Assembly: GCA_028712175.1 (NCBI GenBank)
Contig: JAQTQQ010000004.1
Location: forward strand, 84,560 to 137,481
Source: Candidatus Omnitrophota bacterium
GTDB lineage: Bacteria; Omnitrophota; Gorgyraeia; Gygaellales; Profunditerraquicolaceae
Reading direction: 5' to 3'
DNA length: 52,922 nt
Position 1 is the stretch's first letter. Every line of letters starts with the position of its first letter. Positions 1 through 8,113 of this stretch are shown piece after piece. The notes beneath the pieces are model-generated. The model did not search any database and was not told where the DNA came from. It saw nothing but the letters and a program-made list of their open reading frames with translations. Both the position numbers and the translations under genes were made by a program.

Positions 1-144
1 TTTACATTTAAGAATCAGCTCTATTGCCTTGACAAAATTCCTGCCTAAACGTTTTTTAAGCAGTTTGATTGCCTGTGCCTCAATATCAAAAACTTCTTTT
101 GCCCTCTTAATAACGTCTATATTCATTATAACGTCTATATTCAT
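1..144 (-). CDS. kdsD: Arabinose-5-phosphate isomerase, N-terminal fragment (runs off the left edge)
   Basis: Only the first 48 codons lie in the window. The residues AKEVFDIEAQAIKLLKKRLG followed by NFVKAIELILKCK match the N-terminal helices that precede the SIS domain in KdsD/KpsF/GutQ proteins, which convert ribulose-5-phosphate to arabinose-5-phosphate, the first committed step of Kdo synthesis. The gene follows kdsA and kdsB in the same direction, which fits the pathway. The outer ATG (142-144) was chosen because an AGGTGG ribosome site lies 3 bases upstream (148-153); the second ATG at 124-126 has none. The first 12 residues are a doubled MNIDVI caused by an 18-bp tandem duplication. 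The SIS and CBS domains expected in the full protein are outside the window, so only the N-terminal match supports the call. Confidence 0.8.
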   Translation of the reverse strand, partial: MNIDVIMNIDVIKRAKEVFDIEAQAIKLLKKRLGRNFVKAIELILKCK

Positions 145-145
145 T
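111..145. repeat. 18-bp tandem duplication over the kdsD start codon
   Basis: Two adjacent copies of TAACGTCTATATTCATT(A) at 111-128 and 129-145 are identical. The unit is six codons long and includes the ATG, so the protein starts MNIDVI twice and the gene carries two in-frame start codons. Confidence 0.9.
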
Positions 146-200
146 CCCCACCTTTTCTTTATTATTTTTTCCTGCACACAAGGAGTTATTGTGTATGCTC

Positions 201-262
201 CTCTTAGCTCTTAGGAAAACTTTTCCATGATACCTACGAACGCAAGCTATGAACTAAGGACG
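201..262. repeat. Interspersed TAGCTCN element at the kdsA stop codon
   Basis: TAGCTCT (205-211) is followed by TAGGAAAAC, then, after a spacer, AAGCTATGAACTAAGGAC. The AACTAA arm supplies the TAG stop of kdsA on the minus strand (254-256). The layout agrees with similar elements near 3.8, 17.4, 24.3, 25.1 and 45.7 kb. Confidence 0.6.
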
Positions 263-1072
263 AACCACCTGCCTAATCTTTTTTACCTGCTTGAGAAGAT
301 TTTCTAGCTCTTTGAAATCAATCATATTCGCACCGTCGCAAGGTGCATTCTTCGGATCATTATGTACCTCTAGGAATAAACCATCGCAGCCAAAAGCCAC
401 GGCTGAGCGGGATAAACCGGGAACAAATTCACTTTGCCCTCCGGAACAAACGCCTTTGCCCCCGGGAAGCTGCACGCTATGCGTAGCGTCATAAATCACA
501 GGATAGCCGAAATCCCGCATTATTTTCAGGGAGCGAAAATCGGTTACCAGGTTATTATAGCCAAAACATACTCCTCTTTCGGTAATTAATATCCGCCTAT
601 TGCCTGTAGATTCAACTTTTTTGATTATCGGTAAAATATCCCAAGGAGCCAAAAACTGGCCCTTTTTAATATTTACGACTTTTCCTGTTAGGCCTGCTGC
701 CAATACGATATCTGTTTGGCGGCATAGAAATGCCGGTATCTGAATAATGTCTAAAACTTTACCTGCCTCAGGCATATCTTTTACGCAGTGTACATCGCTT
801 AAAATAGGAACCTTGACCTGCTGCTTTATCTTCTTTAAAATCGCAAGCCCTTTCTTTAACCCCGGCCCGCGGTAAGAGTCGGAAGAAAGACGGTTGGCTT
901 TATCAAAACTGGATTTAAATATAAACGGTACGCCCTGCCTTGCCGCAATTTCTTTGATCCGCCTGGCGGCGGCAAGCGAGGAACTTTCCGATTCAATCAC
1001 GCATGGCCCGGCAATAAGAACTAAAGGCGATTTATCGCCAAATTTTATATTTCCCAGATTAACCTGATGCAT
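254..1072 (-). CDS. kdsA: 3-deoxy-8-phosphooctulonate (Kdo-8-phosphate) synthase
   Basis: Condenses phosphoenolpyruvate with arabinose-5-phosphate to Kdo-8-phosphate in the cytoplasm. The 272-residue length is normal. Recognisable motifs are LIAGPCVIES near residue 20, FKSSFDKANR near 53, SDVHCVKDMP near 96, DATHSVQ, the SRSAVAFGCDGLF segment and LEVHNDP. Cys24 in GPC, with the His, Glu and Asp of the later motifs, is the residue set of the metal-dependent class; the E. coli type has Asn at that place. The start codon directly abuts the kdsB stop, so the two are translated as one unit. The last codons and the TAG stop lie inside an interspersed repeat, which may have reshaped the C-terminus. 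Confidence 0.96.
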   Translation of the reverse strand: MHQVNLGNIKFGDKSPLVLIAGPCVIESESSSLAAARRIKEIAARQGVPFIFKSSFDKANRLSSDSYRGPGLKKGLAILKKIKQQVKVPILSDVHCVKDMPEAGKVLDIIQIPAFLCRQTDIVLAAGLTGKVVNIKKGQFLAPWDILPIIKKVESTGNRRILITERGVCFGYNNLVTDFRSLKIMRDFGYPVIYDATHSVQLPGGKGVCSGGQSEFVPGLSRSAVAFGCDGLFLEVHNDPKNAPCDGANMIDFKELENLLKQVKKIRQVVRP

Positions 1073-1813
1073 TTAGTTTATCCCCTTCTGTAATTGTTCC
1101 TTTACTTTTTCTAAATCTTGGGGGGTATCTACGCCCACCGTATCGAATGTTGTTTCAATCACCTTAATTTTAAAACCTTCGCATAAAACACGCAACTGCT
1201 CTAATTTCTCAGTCTTCTCTAAATGAGAAGAAGGCAGGTTTTTGTAGGTAAAAAGGAAATCCTTGGTATACCCGTAAAGCCCAACATGTTTAAAATAAGT
1301 TACCTGCTCTACTTCGGCATTCGGCGCCAAAAACGGTATAGGGGCACGGGAAAAATACAGGGCAAAATTATTTTTATCTACCACCACCTTTACTACATTC
1401 GGGTCAAATACCTGCAGCGAATCCTCGATTTTCTTCATAATCGTTGCCATATTAACAGAAGTATCTTCCAACAATGCCCTGGCAACGCTATCAATCATCA
1501 TCGGATGGACCAACGGCTCATCCCCCTGGATATTAATAATGACCTTTACATCCAGAGGATTGACCACCTCGCTAATCCTATCTGTACCGCATGTATGTTC
1601 CCTGGATGTCATAACGGCCTTAGCCCCAAATTTTTTCGCTGCTTTAAGGATAATTTCGCTATCGCAGGCAATTATCAAATCATCCAGCATCCGGGATAGC
1701 TTCGCGCGCTCCCAAACGTGCTGCAACATAGGCTTGCCCATAATATCCGCGAGCACCTTGCCGGAAAACCTCGTTGATGAATACCTTGCAGGTATAACTC
1801 CGATTACATCCAT
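1073..1813 (-). CDS. kdsB: CMP-Kdo synthetase (3-deoxy-manno-octulosonate cytidylyltransferase)
   Basis: Activates Kdo with CTP to CMP-Kdo, the donor used by WaaA. At 246 residues the length is typical. The N-terminal VIPARYSSTRFSGK nucleotide loop, SREHTCGTDRISEV, the metal-binding INIQGDEPLV, FSRAPIPF, HVGLYGYTKDFL and the C-terminal VDTPQDLEKV are all diagnostic. It sits between hldA and kdsA without gaps, so the Kdo and heptose precursor genes form one transcription unit. Its acceptor pathway gene waaA lies about 15 kb away on the same strand. Confidence 0.97.
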   Translation of the reverse strand: MDVIGVIPARYSSTRFSGKVLADIMGKPMLQHVWERAKLSRMLDDLIIACDSEIILKAAKKFGAKAVMTSREHTCGTDRISEVVNPLDVKVIINIQGDEPLVHPMMIDSVARALLEDTSVNMATIMKKIEDSLQVFDPNVVKVVVDKNNFALYFSRAPIPFLAPNAEVEQVTYFKHVGLYGYTKDFLFTYKNLPSSHLEKTEKLEQLRVLCEGFKIKVIETTFDTVGVDTPQDLEKVKEQLQKGIN

Positions 1814-2827
1814 TTATTTTATCCTCGCCAAAAGTTCATCGCATGTTGTAACCGCCGTCCCGGACTTACCTACAACAATACCAGCGGCAAAATTAGCGAT
1901 ATGCGCTGCTTCTAATTTTGTGCTGCCGGCACAAAGAGCCAAAGTAAATGTACTGATTACGGTATCTCCTGCGCCTGAAACGTCAAAAACTTCCTGAGCT
2001 TGCGTCGGGATATGCGTAAGGCGGCCGTTATTTTCCAATAATTTCATCCCATGCTCGCCTAAAGTAACCAAGATAGAATCCAAATTGAGATATTCCAAAA
2101 TTTCCCCAGCGGCCTGATTTAGCGAATTATCCGTAAATAATTTATCAGTTCTGATTTTAAAACGGTTCGCTGTGTCCTGTATCTTAAGGTTTCTTACTGC
2201 ATTCTCAAGCTCTTTGCGGTTAGGAGTAATCGAGGTTACTCCGCGATAATACCGGAAATTTTCTTCTTTCGGATCAACCGTGATAATTTTCTTATATTTC
2301 CTTGAAAAGGCAATAAGTTTTTCAAGCAGAGCTACGTTAATCACGCCCTTGCCGTAATCTTCAATAATTATCCCGTCATATAAACCAATGTTCTTTTCAA
2401 TGAATTTTAAGATCTTAGCATTAACCTCACCCGTTAAATCATGCGTATGCTCCCAGTCCACCCTCACAACCTGCTGATGACCGGCAAGAATCCTTGTTTT
2501 TACCGTCGTATGCCTGTCTCTTTCGATAAAAATACTATCGGTGTTAATTTTTCTTTTTTTAAGCTCACCAAGTAAAATCCTAGAATTAGCGTCATCTCCT
2601 GTTACCCCGAGCAAAGTAACTTTGCCCTTAAGAGAACTGATATTATTCGCAACATTAGCCGTGCCTCCGGGAACATATTCGCGCCGATCCGCCCAAAGTA
2701 CAGGCACCGGAGCCTCAGGAGAGATCCTCTCCACAGATCCTCGGATATATTCATCAAGGATTAGGTCTCCTACAACCAGAATTTTAACCTGCTTAAATTT
2801 TTTTATAATACCCTTCAAATTCTTCAT
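1814..2827 (-). CDS. hldA: D-glycero-beta-D-manno-heptose-7-phosphate kinase (RfaE1-type)
   Basis: PfkB/ribokinase-family kinase of ADP-heptose synthesis. VVGDLILDEYIRGSVERISP near residue 18, GGTANVANN near 55 and the anion-hole motif DVSGAGDT near 282 are all present. The protein is 337 residues and stops after the kinase domain; the adenylyltransferase half found in the bifunctional HldE is absent, so a separate RfaE2-type gene must lie elsewhere. It overlaps the preceding gene by 4 bases (ATGA) and abuts kdsB. The neighbouring heptosyltransferases are the likely users of its product. Confidence 0.93.
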   Translation of the reverse strand: MKNLKGIIKKFKQVKILVVGDLILDEYIRGSVERISPEAPVPVLWADRREYVPGGTANVANNISSLKGKVTLLGVTGDDANSRILLGELKKRKINTDSIFIERDRHTTVKTRILAGHQQVVRVDWEHTHDLTGEVNAKILKFIEKNIGLYDGIIIEDYGKGVINVALLEKLIAFSRKYKKIITVDPKEENFRYYRGVTSITPNRKELENAVRNLKIQDTANRFKIRTDKLFTDNSLNQAAGEILEYLNLDSILVTLGEHGMKLLENNGRLTHIPTQAQEVFDVSGAGDTVISTFTLALCAGSTKLEAAHIANFAAGIVVGKSGTAVTTCDELLARIK

Positions 2828-3753
2828 ATTTTTTCAATTACGCTTTGCGCTAAAAGCGGAAGCATTATTTCATGATGGCCGATAATATAATAACCGTTAC
2901 CACCGGAGAGCGTAGGCCGGTTTACCACATTCTGGCTGGATCGATATTGATAAATCATATCGAAATTTGCCGCGGTAAAATTACGGACACCATTTCCCAT
3001 ATTACGCGCAAGGTTAAGCGCTTTTAAAAATACCTCGGGCAGCAATACCGCCGAACCAAAATTCAACACCACCCCTCCATGGTTCAGCGAACAAATATTA
3101 TCGACGAGAATATGAAAATCCCTTAATGAGCCCTGCGCGGTAAGGGGTGCGTCAAAAGACGGATGTTGATGGATTATATCCGTGCCGATTCCCACAAAAA
3201 CGCAAACCGGTACCTTATGTTTATAGGCGTTATAAAGCAAACTTAGATCTTTATTTGCTAAATCCGTTGTCGCTATTGCACTGGCTACCGCATAACCTAG
3301 CCCGAAACCCTTCTTAACCCCATCTTTTGCGGCACAGTTTAAGAAATCTGCTGTCTCCTTAGCCATACCAAACTTTCCGGTTTTAAGGTTCTCGGCGACA
3401 TCTTCAGAGGTTTTCCCCTGGAAGGCAATCTCAAAATCATGAATAATACCTGCACCGTTTAAACATATGCAGGTAATTATCTTTCTTTTAATCAACTCAA
3501 TCAAAACCGGATTAAGCCCGCATTTAATAACATGGGCTCCAGACATAAAAATGACTCCTTTACTCTTCTTACGCGCCGAAACAATGTCAGAAGAAACCGC
3601 CCGTAAATCCTTGGCTTTTAAGATATTGGGTAAAGAATCAAAGAAGTTGCTAAAGCTCTTAGCCTTAACAGGCCTAAGCGCAAAATCCTTCGCATTCACC
3701 TTGCTCTTACGGCTATTGACCGAATATGTCTTTATCTTATTCATTTTTATCAT
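2824..3753 (-). CDS. Deoxyhypusine-synthase-like protein of unknown function
   Basis: 309 residues with a Rossmann-like pattern. FMSGAHVIKCGLNPVLIEL near 69 and LNGAGIIHDFEIAFQGKTSE near 98 recall the NAD-binding part of deoxyhypusine synthase. VVLNFGSAVLLPE, then NFTAANFDMIYQYRSSQNVV and GHHEIMLPLLAQS, sit where that family has its glycine-rich and acidic substrate segments. The family call is by motif order only, and bacteria of this kind lack eIF5A, so another substrate is likely. Its place directly before hldA (ATGA overlap), kdsB and kdsA suggests a role in envelope sugar or polyamine chemistry, which is inference. No ribosome site precedes the ATG; the bases before it read ACCTCCTT, and a promoter ends about 12 bases upstream (3766), so the transcript may be nearly leaderless. 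Confidence 0.6.
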   Translation of the reverse strand: MIKMNKIKTYSVNSRKSKVNAKDFALRPVKAKSFSNFFDSLPNILKAKDLRAVSSDIVSARKKSKGVIFMSGAHVIKCGLNPVLIELIKRKIITCICLNGAGIIHDFEIAFQGKTSEDVAENLKTGKFGMAKETADFLNCAAKDGVKKGFGLGYAVASAIATTDLANKDLSLLYNAYKHKVPVCVFVGIGTDIIHQHPSFDAPLTAQGSLRDFHILVDNICSLNHGGVVLNFGSAVLLPEVFLKALNLARNMGNGVRNFTAANFDMIYQYRSSQNVVNRPTLSGGNGYYIIGHHEIMLPLLAQSVIEKI

Positions 3754-3765
3754 AAGGAGGTAATA

Positions 3766-3793
3766 ATTTTAGCACATTTCTCTCTTAAAGCAA
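3766..3793 (-). promoter_or_regulatory. Sigma70-type promoter close to the ATG of the 3753 gene
   Basis: On the minus strand TTGCTT (3793-3788), a 16-base spacer and TAAAAT (3771-3766). Transcription would begin about 3759, leaving a 5' leader of roughly six bases before the ATG at 3753. It would drive the hldA-kdsB-kdsA-kdsD group separately from the glycosyltransferase genes upstream. Confidence 0.45.
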
Positions 3794-3820
3794 ATCTATT
3801 TATTCTCAGAAATAAGCTTT

Positions 3821-3941
3821 TTAGCTCTTAGCTTTTAGCTTTTGGGTATTGGCTCTTAGAAAACCGTATATTAAATAATAATTCAAGCTTAATAAACACT
3901 AGGTTTTCTACGACCTAAGCGCCATGAACTAAAAACTAAAC
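3821..3941. repeat. Interspersed TAGCTCN element with hairpin core
   Basis: TAGCTCT-TAGCTTT-TAGCTTT in heptamer register (3822-3842) is followed by TAGAAAACC (3857-3865) and its exact inverted copy GGTTTTCTA (3902-3910), then AACTAAAAACTAAA. The last arm supplies the TAG stop (3936-3938) of the GT9-GT9 gene. It fills most of the 182-base gap between two genes. Confidence 0.7.
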
Positions 3942-5966
3942 CCGATCCTTGGCATTTAATATTAATTCAGCAACGGAAACCACATCCTCTACGCTTATCG
4001 CCTTAAGACAGGCAAACTCTTTTTTGCAATTATGCGCAAGGCAGCGGATACAACCTAGGTCCTTATGAAGATACTTATCACATTTACCCAACGGCCCCCA
4101 GCGCCGCACGCTTAAGCCCGGCTGATTACGCCCGAAAATCGAAATAACCGGCGTACCTAACGCAGAAGCAATGTGCACCGGTCCGGAATCATTGGATATA
4201 AACAAAACACATCTTTTGATAATGCTCGCTGTCTGGCTTAAAGAAGTCTTTCCTGCCAAATTAACCACCTTACCTTTAATCCCATGATGCAGCGTTATTT
4301 TATTTGCTAAAGACATTTCTTTGGGCCCAGATAGAATCAAAATCTTAAAACCATACAAAGCGGATATTTTTTCAGCTACCTGCGCAAAACGCTCCACAGG
4401 CCAAAGTTTTGATGGACAGCTGGCCCCGGGATTAATTGCCAATATCTTATCATTCTTTGAAATCCCTTCTTTTCTAAAAATCTCATCGACATATAGCTCT
4501 GATTCGGCTTTTAGCGGCATAAATAAATCGCCGCAAGAAGCGGTTATACCCAAACCTTTAAGCAAATCGAGATTATATTCCGCTTCGTGCTTTAAACCCT
4601 CCTGTTTTGCATGGAGTACCCTGCGGTTATTTAAGAAACCAAATTTACGGTTATAGCCCAGGCGAACGGGGATACCCGCCAAGAATACTAACAGGTGTAC
4701 GCGGTTAGTCGGATGCAAAATAACAGCCAAATCAAATTTCTTCTTCTTTAACCTGCTGGAAAATTTTAATGTGCGCAGCCAACTTTTATGCTTGCCGTCT
4801 TTATCGTAAATAATAACTTCATCTAGATAAGGGTTGCCATCAACAATGTCTCTGGCAATTGGCGAAACCATCATAGAAATATATGCCTGCGGGAATTTAT
4901 CCCTTAACGCCTTAATAACCGGGGTTGACAAAAGCACATCCCCAATACGGTCAGTTCGCGAAATAAGTATCCTGCGCAGCTGCCTATGGCTATCTTGAGA
5001 GTCCGAATTTAGCTCATTAGTAAGCAAAGATTTTACCTGATTAAAAATGTCTTCCGGTTTTATGCTCGATAAACAGGCAAGTGTCCCGAAGCGGCACAGC
5101 GCTTTTTCGCATGGGCGGCAGATAATATCCTTTTTAATAACCACGCACTTTTCTGACCAAGGACCGTATTTTGCTTCATTTGTTGGGCCGAATATCGCAG
5201 CAACCGGTATATTTAAATAGCTGGCTAAATGCATTACCGCGCTGTCATTGGTAATCAAAAGCTTTGCTTTCTTCAATAAGGCGGCCAGCTGGCTTATCGA
5301 TGTTTTTGCGCAAAGATTAATGGCCGAAGGAAGCTCTTGTTGCACATATGCGCATATAGATTGATCGTTATTATCCCCCACCGAAACTATCTTCCAGCCT
5401 TCGTTAATGAACAGGCGGCAAAGGCGGGCAAAATTTTGTTTATCCCAGCATTTAAGCTGGCTCCTTGCGCCGGGGGCAACAAGTATTAATCTATTGTTAT
5501 CAAATAAATTGTGCTCGCTTAGAATGTCTTCGACGTATTTAAAATCATCTTGCCTAATAAATAATGATTTACGCATCTTGCTATCTATTAACGCGCCGGA
5601 AAATCCAGCCCAGAATAAATGCCTGTTTTTACTATGTTTTATTTTTGAGGGGATAATACGTAAAGGCGAACTTCTTTTCTTAGCCGGCAGGAATGCCCCA
5701 AAGAAACTATTTCGCAAATCAATGACTATATCAAAATTTTCCCTGCTTAAAGCAAGAAATAACCTGGCTTTATCCATTAATTTAATATGCTTGTCAAAAA
5801 TAACCACTTTATCAACTGCCGGATTGTTAACAAAAATTTCCTTCGGGCGCATAGGTACAAGGCAGGTAATTTTTGCATCGGGGTACCTAGAACGCAAGGC
5901 GTCTAAAACCGGCAGGGTTAAAATACAATCACCGATATTGCTTAAAGTTATAAAGAGGATTTTCAT
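3936..5966 (-). CDS. Tandem fusion of two GT9 heptosyltransferase-like domains
   Basis: 676 residues, about twice a normal WaaC/WaaF protein. Domain one starts MKILFITLSNIGDCILTLPV and has its C-terminal NDSAVMHLASYLNIPVAAIF donor-site segment and a Cys cluster (CRPCEKALC, then LACL). Domain two starts near residue 331 with ILISRTDRIGDVLLSTPVI and ends with SNDSGPVHIASALGTPVISI and CIRCLAHNC. Both retain the GD motif after the first strand and the Cys-rich tail usual in GT9 proteins, so both halves look active. They probably transfer heptose or a related sugar to the LPS inner core at the cytoplasmic face. It overlaps the waaF-like gene by 4 bases. The two halves are clearly diverged, so this is not a recent duplication. 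Confidence 0.85.
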   Translation of the reverse strand: MKILFITLSNIGDCILTLPVLDALRSRYPDAKITCLVPMRPKEIFVNNPAVDKVVIFDKHIKLMDKARLFLALSRENFDIVIDLRNSFFGAFLPAKKRSSPLRIIPSKIKHSKNRHLFWAGFSGALIDSKMRKSLFIRQDDFKYVEDILSEHNLFDNNRLILVAPGARSQLKCWDKQNFARLCRLFINEGWKIVSVGDNNDQSICAYVQQELPSAINLCAKTSISQLAALLKKAKLLITNDSAVMHLASYLNIPVAAIFGPTNEAKYGPWSEKCVVIKKDIICRPCEKALCRFGTLACLSSIKPEDIFNQVKSLLTNELNSDSQDSHRQLRRILISRTDRIGDVLLSTPVIKALRDKFPQAYISMMVSPIARDIVDGNPYLDEVIIYDKDGKHKSWLRTLKFSSRLKKKKFDLAVILHPTNRVHLLVFLAGIPVRLGYNRKFGFLNNRRVLHAKQEGLKHEAEYNLDLLKGLGITASCGDLFMPLKAESELYVDEIFRKEGISKNDKILAINPGASCPSKLWPVERFAQVAEKISALYGFKILILSGPKEMSLANKITLHHGIKGKVVNLAGKTSLSQTASIIKRCVLFISNDSGPVHIASALGTPVISIFGRNQPGLSVRRWGPLGKCDKYLHKDLGCIRCLAHNCKKEFACLKAISVEDVVSVAELILNAKDRV

Positions 5967-7000
5967 AATTTGGCTTTCTTCTCTGCATGGGCAAAAACTT
6001 CTTCCGGAGTTACCGCCTTCATGCAGCGGTTATCTTTGCAGCTTACCTTATAACAGGGTATCAAACAACCCACATCTTTTTGTAAAACAACTGCGTTGTT
6101 ATCTGGATACGGCCCGGTAATTTCTTTAGCTGTCGGCCCGAAAATGGCAATTATTTTCTTTGCCCGAACACTAGCTGCAATATGCAATGGCCCGGTATCA
6201 GCGGTAATAAACAGATCCACTTTGCTGGCTAAGGCACCTAATTGTTTTATATTGAATGCCCCAGAGGCAACCAGCGGAGGCTTTTTCATTAAGCCTTTAA
6301 TCTGATTTACTAATACTACATCAGCAGAGCTGCCGGTTATAATAACCTTGGCATTTAAACCGCTGATTAATTTGTCGCCAAGCGCAGCCCAATAATCCTT
6401 GGGCCAGCGCTTAGGCAGCCAATTTCCTCCCGGATTAAGCGCCACTACAAAATCACCCTTAAGAACGGAATTCTTGGCGAAGAATTTCTCAACGGTCTCC
6501 TCATCTGCATGGTCATAAATGAAATCCATATACCTGTCTTCAACGCGCAACCCCGCTTTCTCAATTATATCCAGATAATAATCTATACGATGCAGGGAAT
6601 CCTTCTTGGGGGGAACGATTTTTTTAGTCAGGAGGAATGCCCGCTTTTTGGTAACATGGCCGATTCTCTCACTGATACCCGCCAGGCGGCAGATCAATGC
6701 CCTGCTAAATGAACGATGCAATAAAAACACGGTATCAAACTGCTTTGCTTTAAGCATGTTTACAAAATTCATCTTGGCAAGCACACCTTTATGCCTGTCT
6801 TTTTCGTCAAAAATAATTACTTCATCCAAATAGGGATTGCCTTTTAATATCGGATAGCAGCGGCTGGGGATAACACAAGCAATGTAGCTATCCGGATAAT
6901 TCCTGCGGATATTCCTTATGGTTGCAGTAGAAAATAAAACATCTCCCAGCCAGTTGACATTAAAAATAAGTATATGTTTAGCAGTAAGCTCTTTAACCAT
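5963..7000 (-). CDS. waaF: GT9 glycosyltransferase, lipopolysaccharide heptosyltransferase II-like
   Basis: Single GT9 domain of 345 residues, normal for WaaF. The N-terminus ILIFNVNWLGDVLFSTA carries the conserved NWLGD of heptosyltransferase II. VALNPGGNWLPKRWPKDYW is the phosphate-binding turn, TADTGPLHIAASV the donor-binding segment, and CLIPCYKVSC with RCMKAVTPEEV the family Cys tail. It probably adds a heptose to the LPS inner core. It is translationally coupled to the GT9-GT9 gene (4-base overlap) and follows a GT4 gene without a gap. WaaF is the best of several paralogous assignments; exact acceptor cannot be read from sequence. Confidence 0.8.
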   Translation of the reverse strand: MVKELTAKHILIFNVNWLGDVLFSTATIRNIRRNYPDSYIACVIPSRCYPILKGNPYLDEVIIFDEKDRHKGVLAKMNFVNMLKAKQFDTVFLLHRSFSRALICRLAGISERIGHVTKKRAFLLTKKIVPPKKDSLHRIDYYLDIIEKAGLRVEDRYMDFIYDHADEETVEKFFAKNSVLKGDFVVALNPGGNWLPKRWPKDYWAALGDKLISGLNAKVIITGSSADVVLVNQIKGLMKKPPLVASGAFNIKQLGALASKVDLFITADTGPLHIAASVRAKKIIAIFGPTAKEITGPYPDNNAVVLQKDVGCLIPCYKVSCKDNRCMKAVTPEEVFAHAEKKAKL

Positions 7001-8101
7001 TTATTGGCACCTTCGCCCTAGACATTTATTATAGATCCTCTCTGTTTTATCAACCATATCTTCTTTTGCAAAATACCCTGAAATGAATTTACGCGCGTTT
7101 ATTCCCATACTACGGCGCAGCTGCCCGTCTCTAAGCAGCGCAATAATCGCGTCGGCCAAGCCTTGAGAATCAGCAGGATTAACAAGTAACCCGTTAATTT
7201 TATCCTGAATTAAAGTTTTTATTCCTCCTACCTTCGAGCCTACCACGGCCAAGCCCTGCGCCATTGCTTCCATAAGCGCAAGACCTAAACCTTCCTGCAG
7301 TGAGGGCATTACAAAAATATCCATTGCCGAAAGAAGATCCTCAGTCCGGCCTGCCTTGGGTAGAAATAAAACATAACCCTTAATACCCAGCTCCTCGGTT
7401 TCTTTAACCAAAGCCTCCCTGGTTTTACCCTCTCCAACAATAAGCAATTTTATGGAAGAAAAAGTTTTTATGACCCTATGCACCGCCCGAATAAGATAGA
7501 CATGGCCCTTTACATCTGAAAGCCGGGCAATAATACCGACCAAAGGCTCATCTTTTACCCCAAGATTCTCACGCATATTATCCCTTTGGGAGAAATCGCC
7601 GAAATTCTTTATATCAATTCCGTTATTTATTACGCATATTTTTGCCTCATTAAGCTTAAAATCAGAGATCAAATGCTCCTTTACCTCCTGGCTTATAGCA
7701 ACTATATACTCCCCCCAACAAGGAAAAAGCCTGCGCGATAATTTCGGCTTGAAAAAACCGTGGCATGTAAAAACATGGGGGATATTAGCGGCACGGCTTA
7801 ATAAATTGCCCAAAACCTGGGTAGTGCGGCTATTAGAATGGACCAAATCAATATTATTAGCTTTTAACGCTTTATTTAATACAAAAAAACTGGAGATAAT
7901 TTTCGGGCTGATTTCTTTTTTCGTATTTAGCGCAACCTTGATATGGCTTATCCCGGACTCGGTAAACTTATCTGCCAATTCTCCGCCGCTTGAAGCCAGA
8001 TAAATATTATGGCCTTTTTCTTTTAAGCCGGAGGCCAAAGTAAATAAATAACTGGAAATTCCGCCGACATTAAGATGATTGGCAATAAACAGTATATTCA
8101 T
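7001..8101 (-). CDS. GT4-family glycosyltransferase
   Basis: GT-B retaining glycosyltransferase of 366 residues. The N-terminus MNILFIANHLNVGGISSYLF has the GG turn of GT4 enzymes, followed by VHSNSRTTQVLGNLL and FTCHGFF. The C-terminal half has GIIARLSDVKGH and the EX7E nucleotide-sugar motif in SLQEGLGLALMEAMAQG. The ATG at 8101 is preferred to the GTG at 8113 because a GAGG ribosome site lies about 6 bases before it inside TTAGGTGAGGGTGCGG. The site could be masked by pairing with CCGCACC 58 bases upstream. The enzyme belongs to the LPS core cluster; the sugar it transfers is unknown. Confidence 0.85.
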   Translation of the reverse strand: MNILFIANHLNVGGISSYLFTLASGLKEKGHNIYLASSGGELADKFTESGISHIKVALNTKKEISPKIISSFFVLNKALKANNIDLVHSNSRTTQVLGNLLSRAANIPHVFTCHGFFKPKLSRRLFPCWGEYIVAISQEVKEHLISDFKLNEAKICVINNGIDIKNFGDFSQRDNMRENLGVKDEPLVGIIARLSDVKGHVYLIRAVHRVIKTFSSIKLLIVGEGKTREALVKETEELGIKGYVLFLPKAGRTEDLLSAMDIFVMPSLQEGLGLALMEAMAQGLAVVGSKVGGIKTLIQDKINGLLVNPADSQGLADAIIALLRDGQLRRSMGINARKFISGYFAKEDMVDKTERIYNKCLGRRCQ

Positions 8102-8113
8102 CCGCACCCTCAC

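Noticed and set aside
29-214. Plus-strand open frame of 61 codons at the left edge
   Set aside because: It lies over the reverse complement of the kdsD start and an interspersed repeat; no ribosome site and low-complexity hydrophobic product.
1223-1997. Long plus-strand open frames over kdsB and hldA
   Set aside because: They are antisense shadows of strongly conserved minus-strand genes with all motifs in place.
3754-3761. AAGGAGGT ribosome site on the plus strand
   Set aside because: No plus-strand open frame of any length begins at a suitable distance downstream.
5407-6120. 237-codon plus-strand open frame
   Set aside because: Antisense to the GT9 genes, with no recognisable domain.
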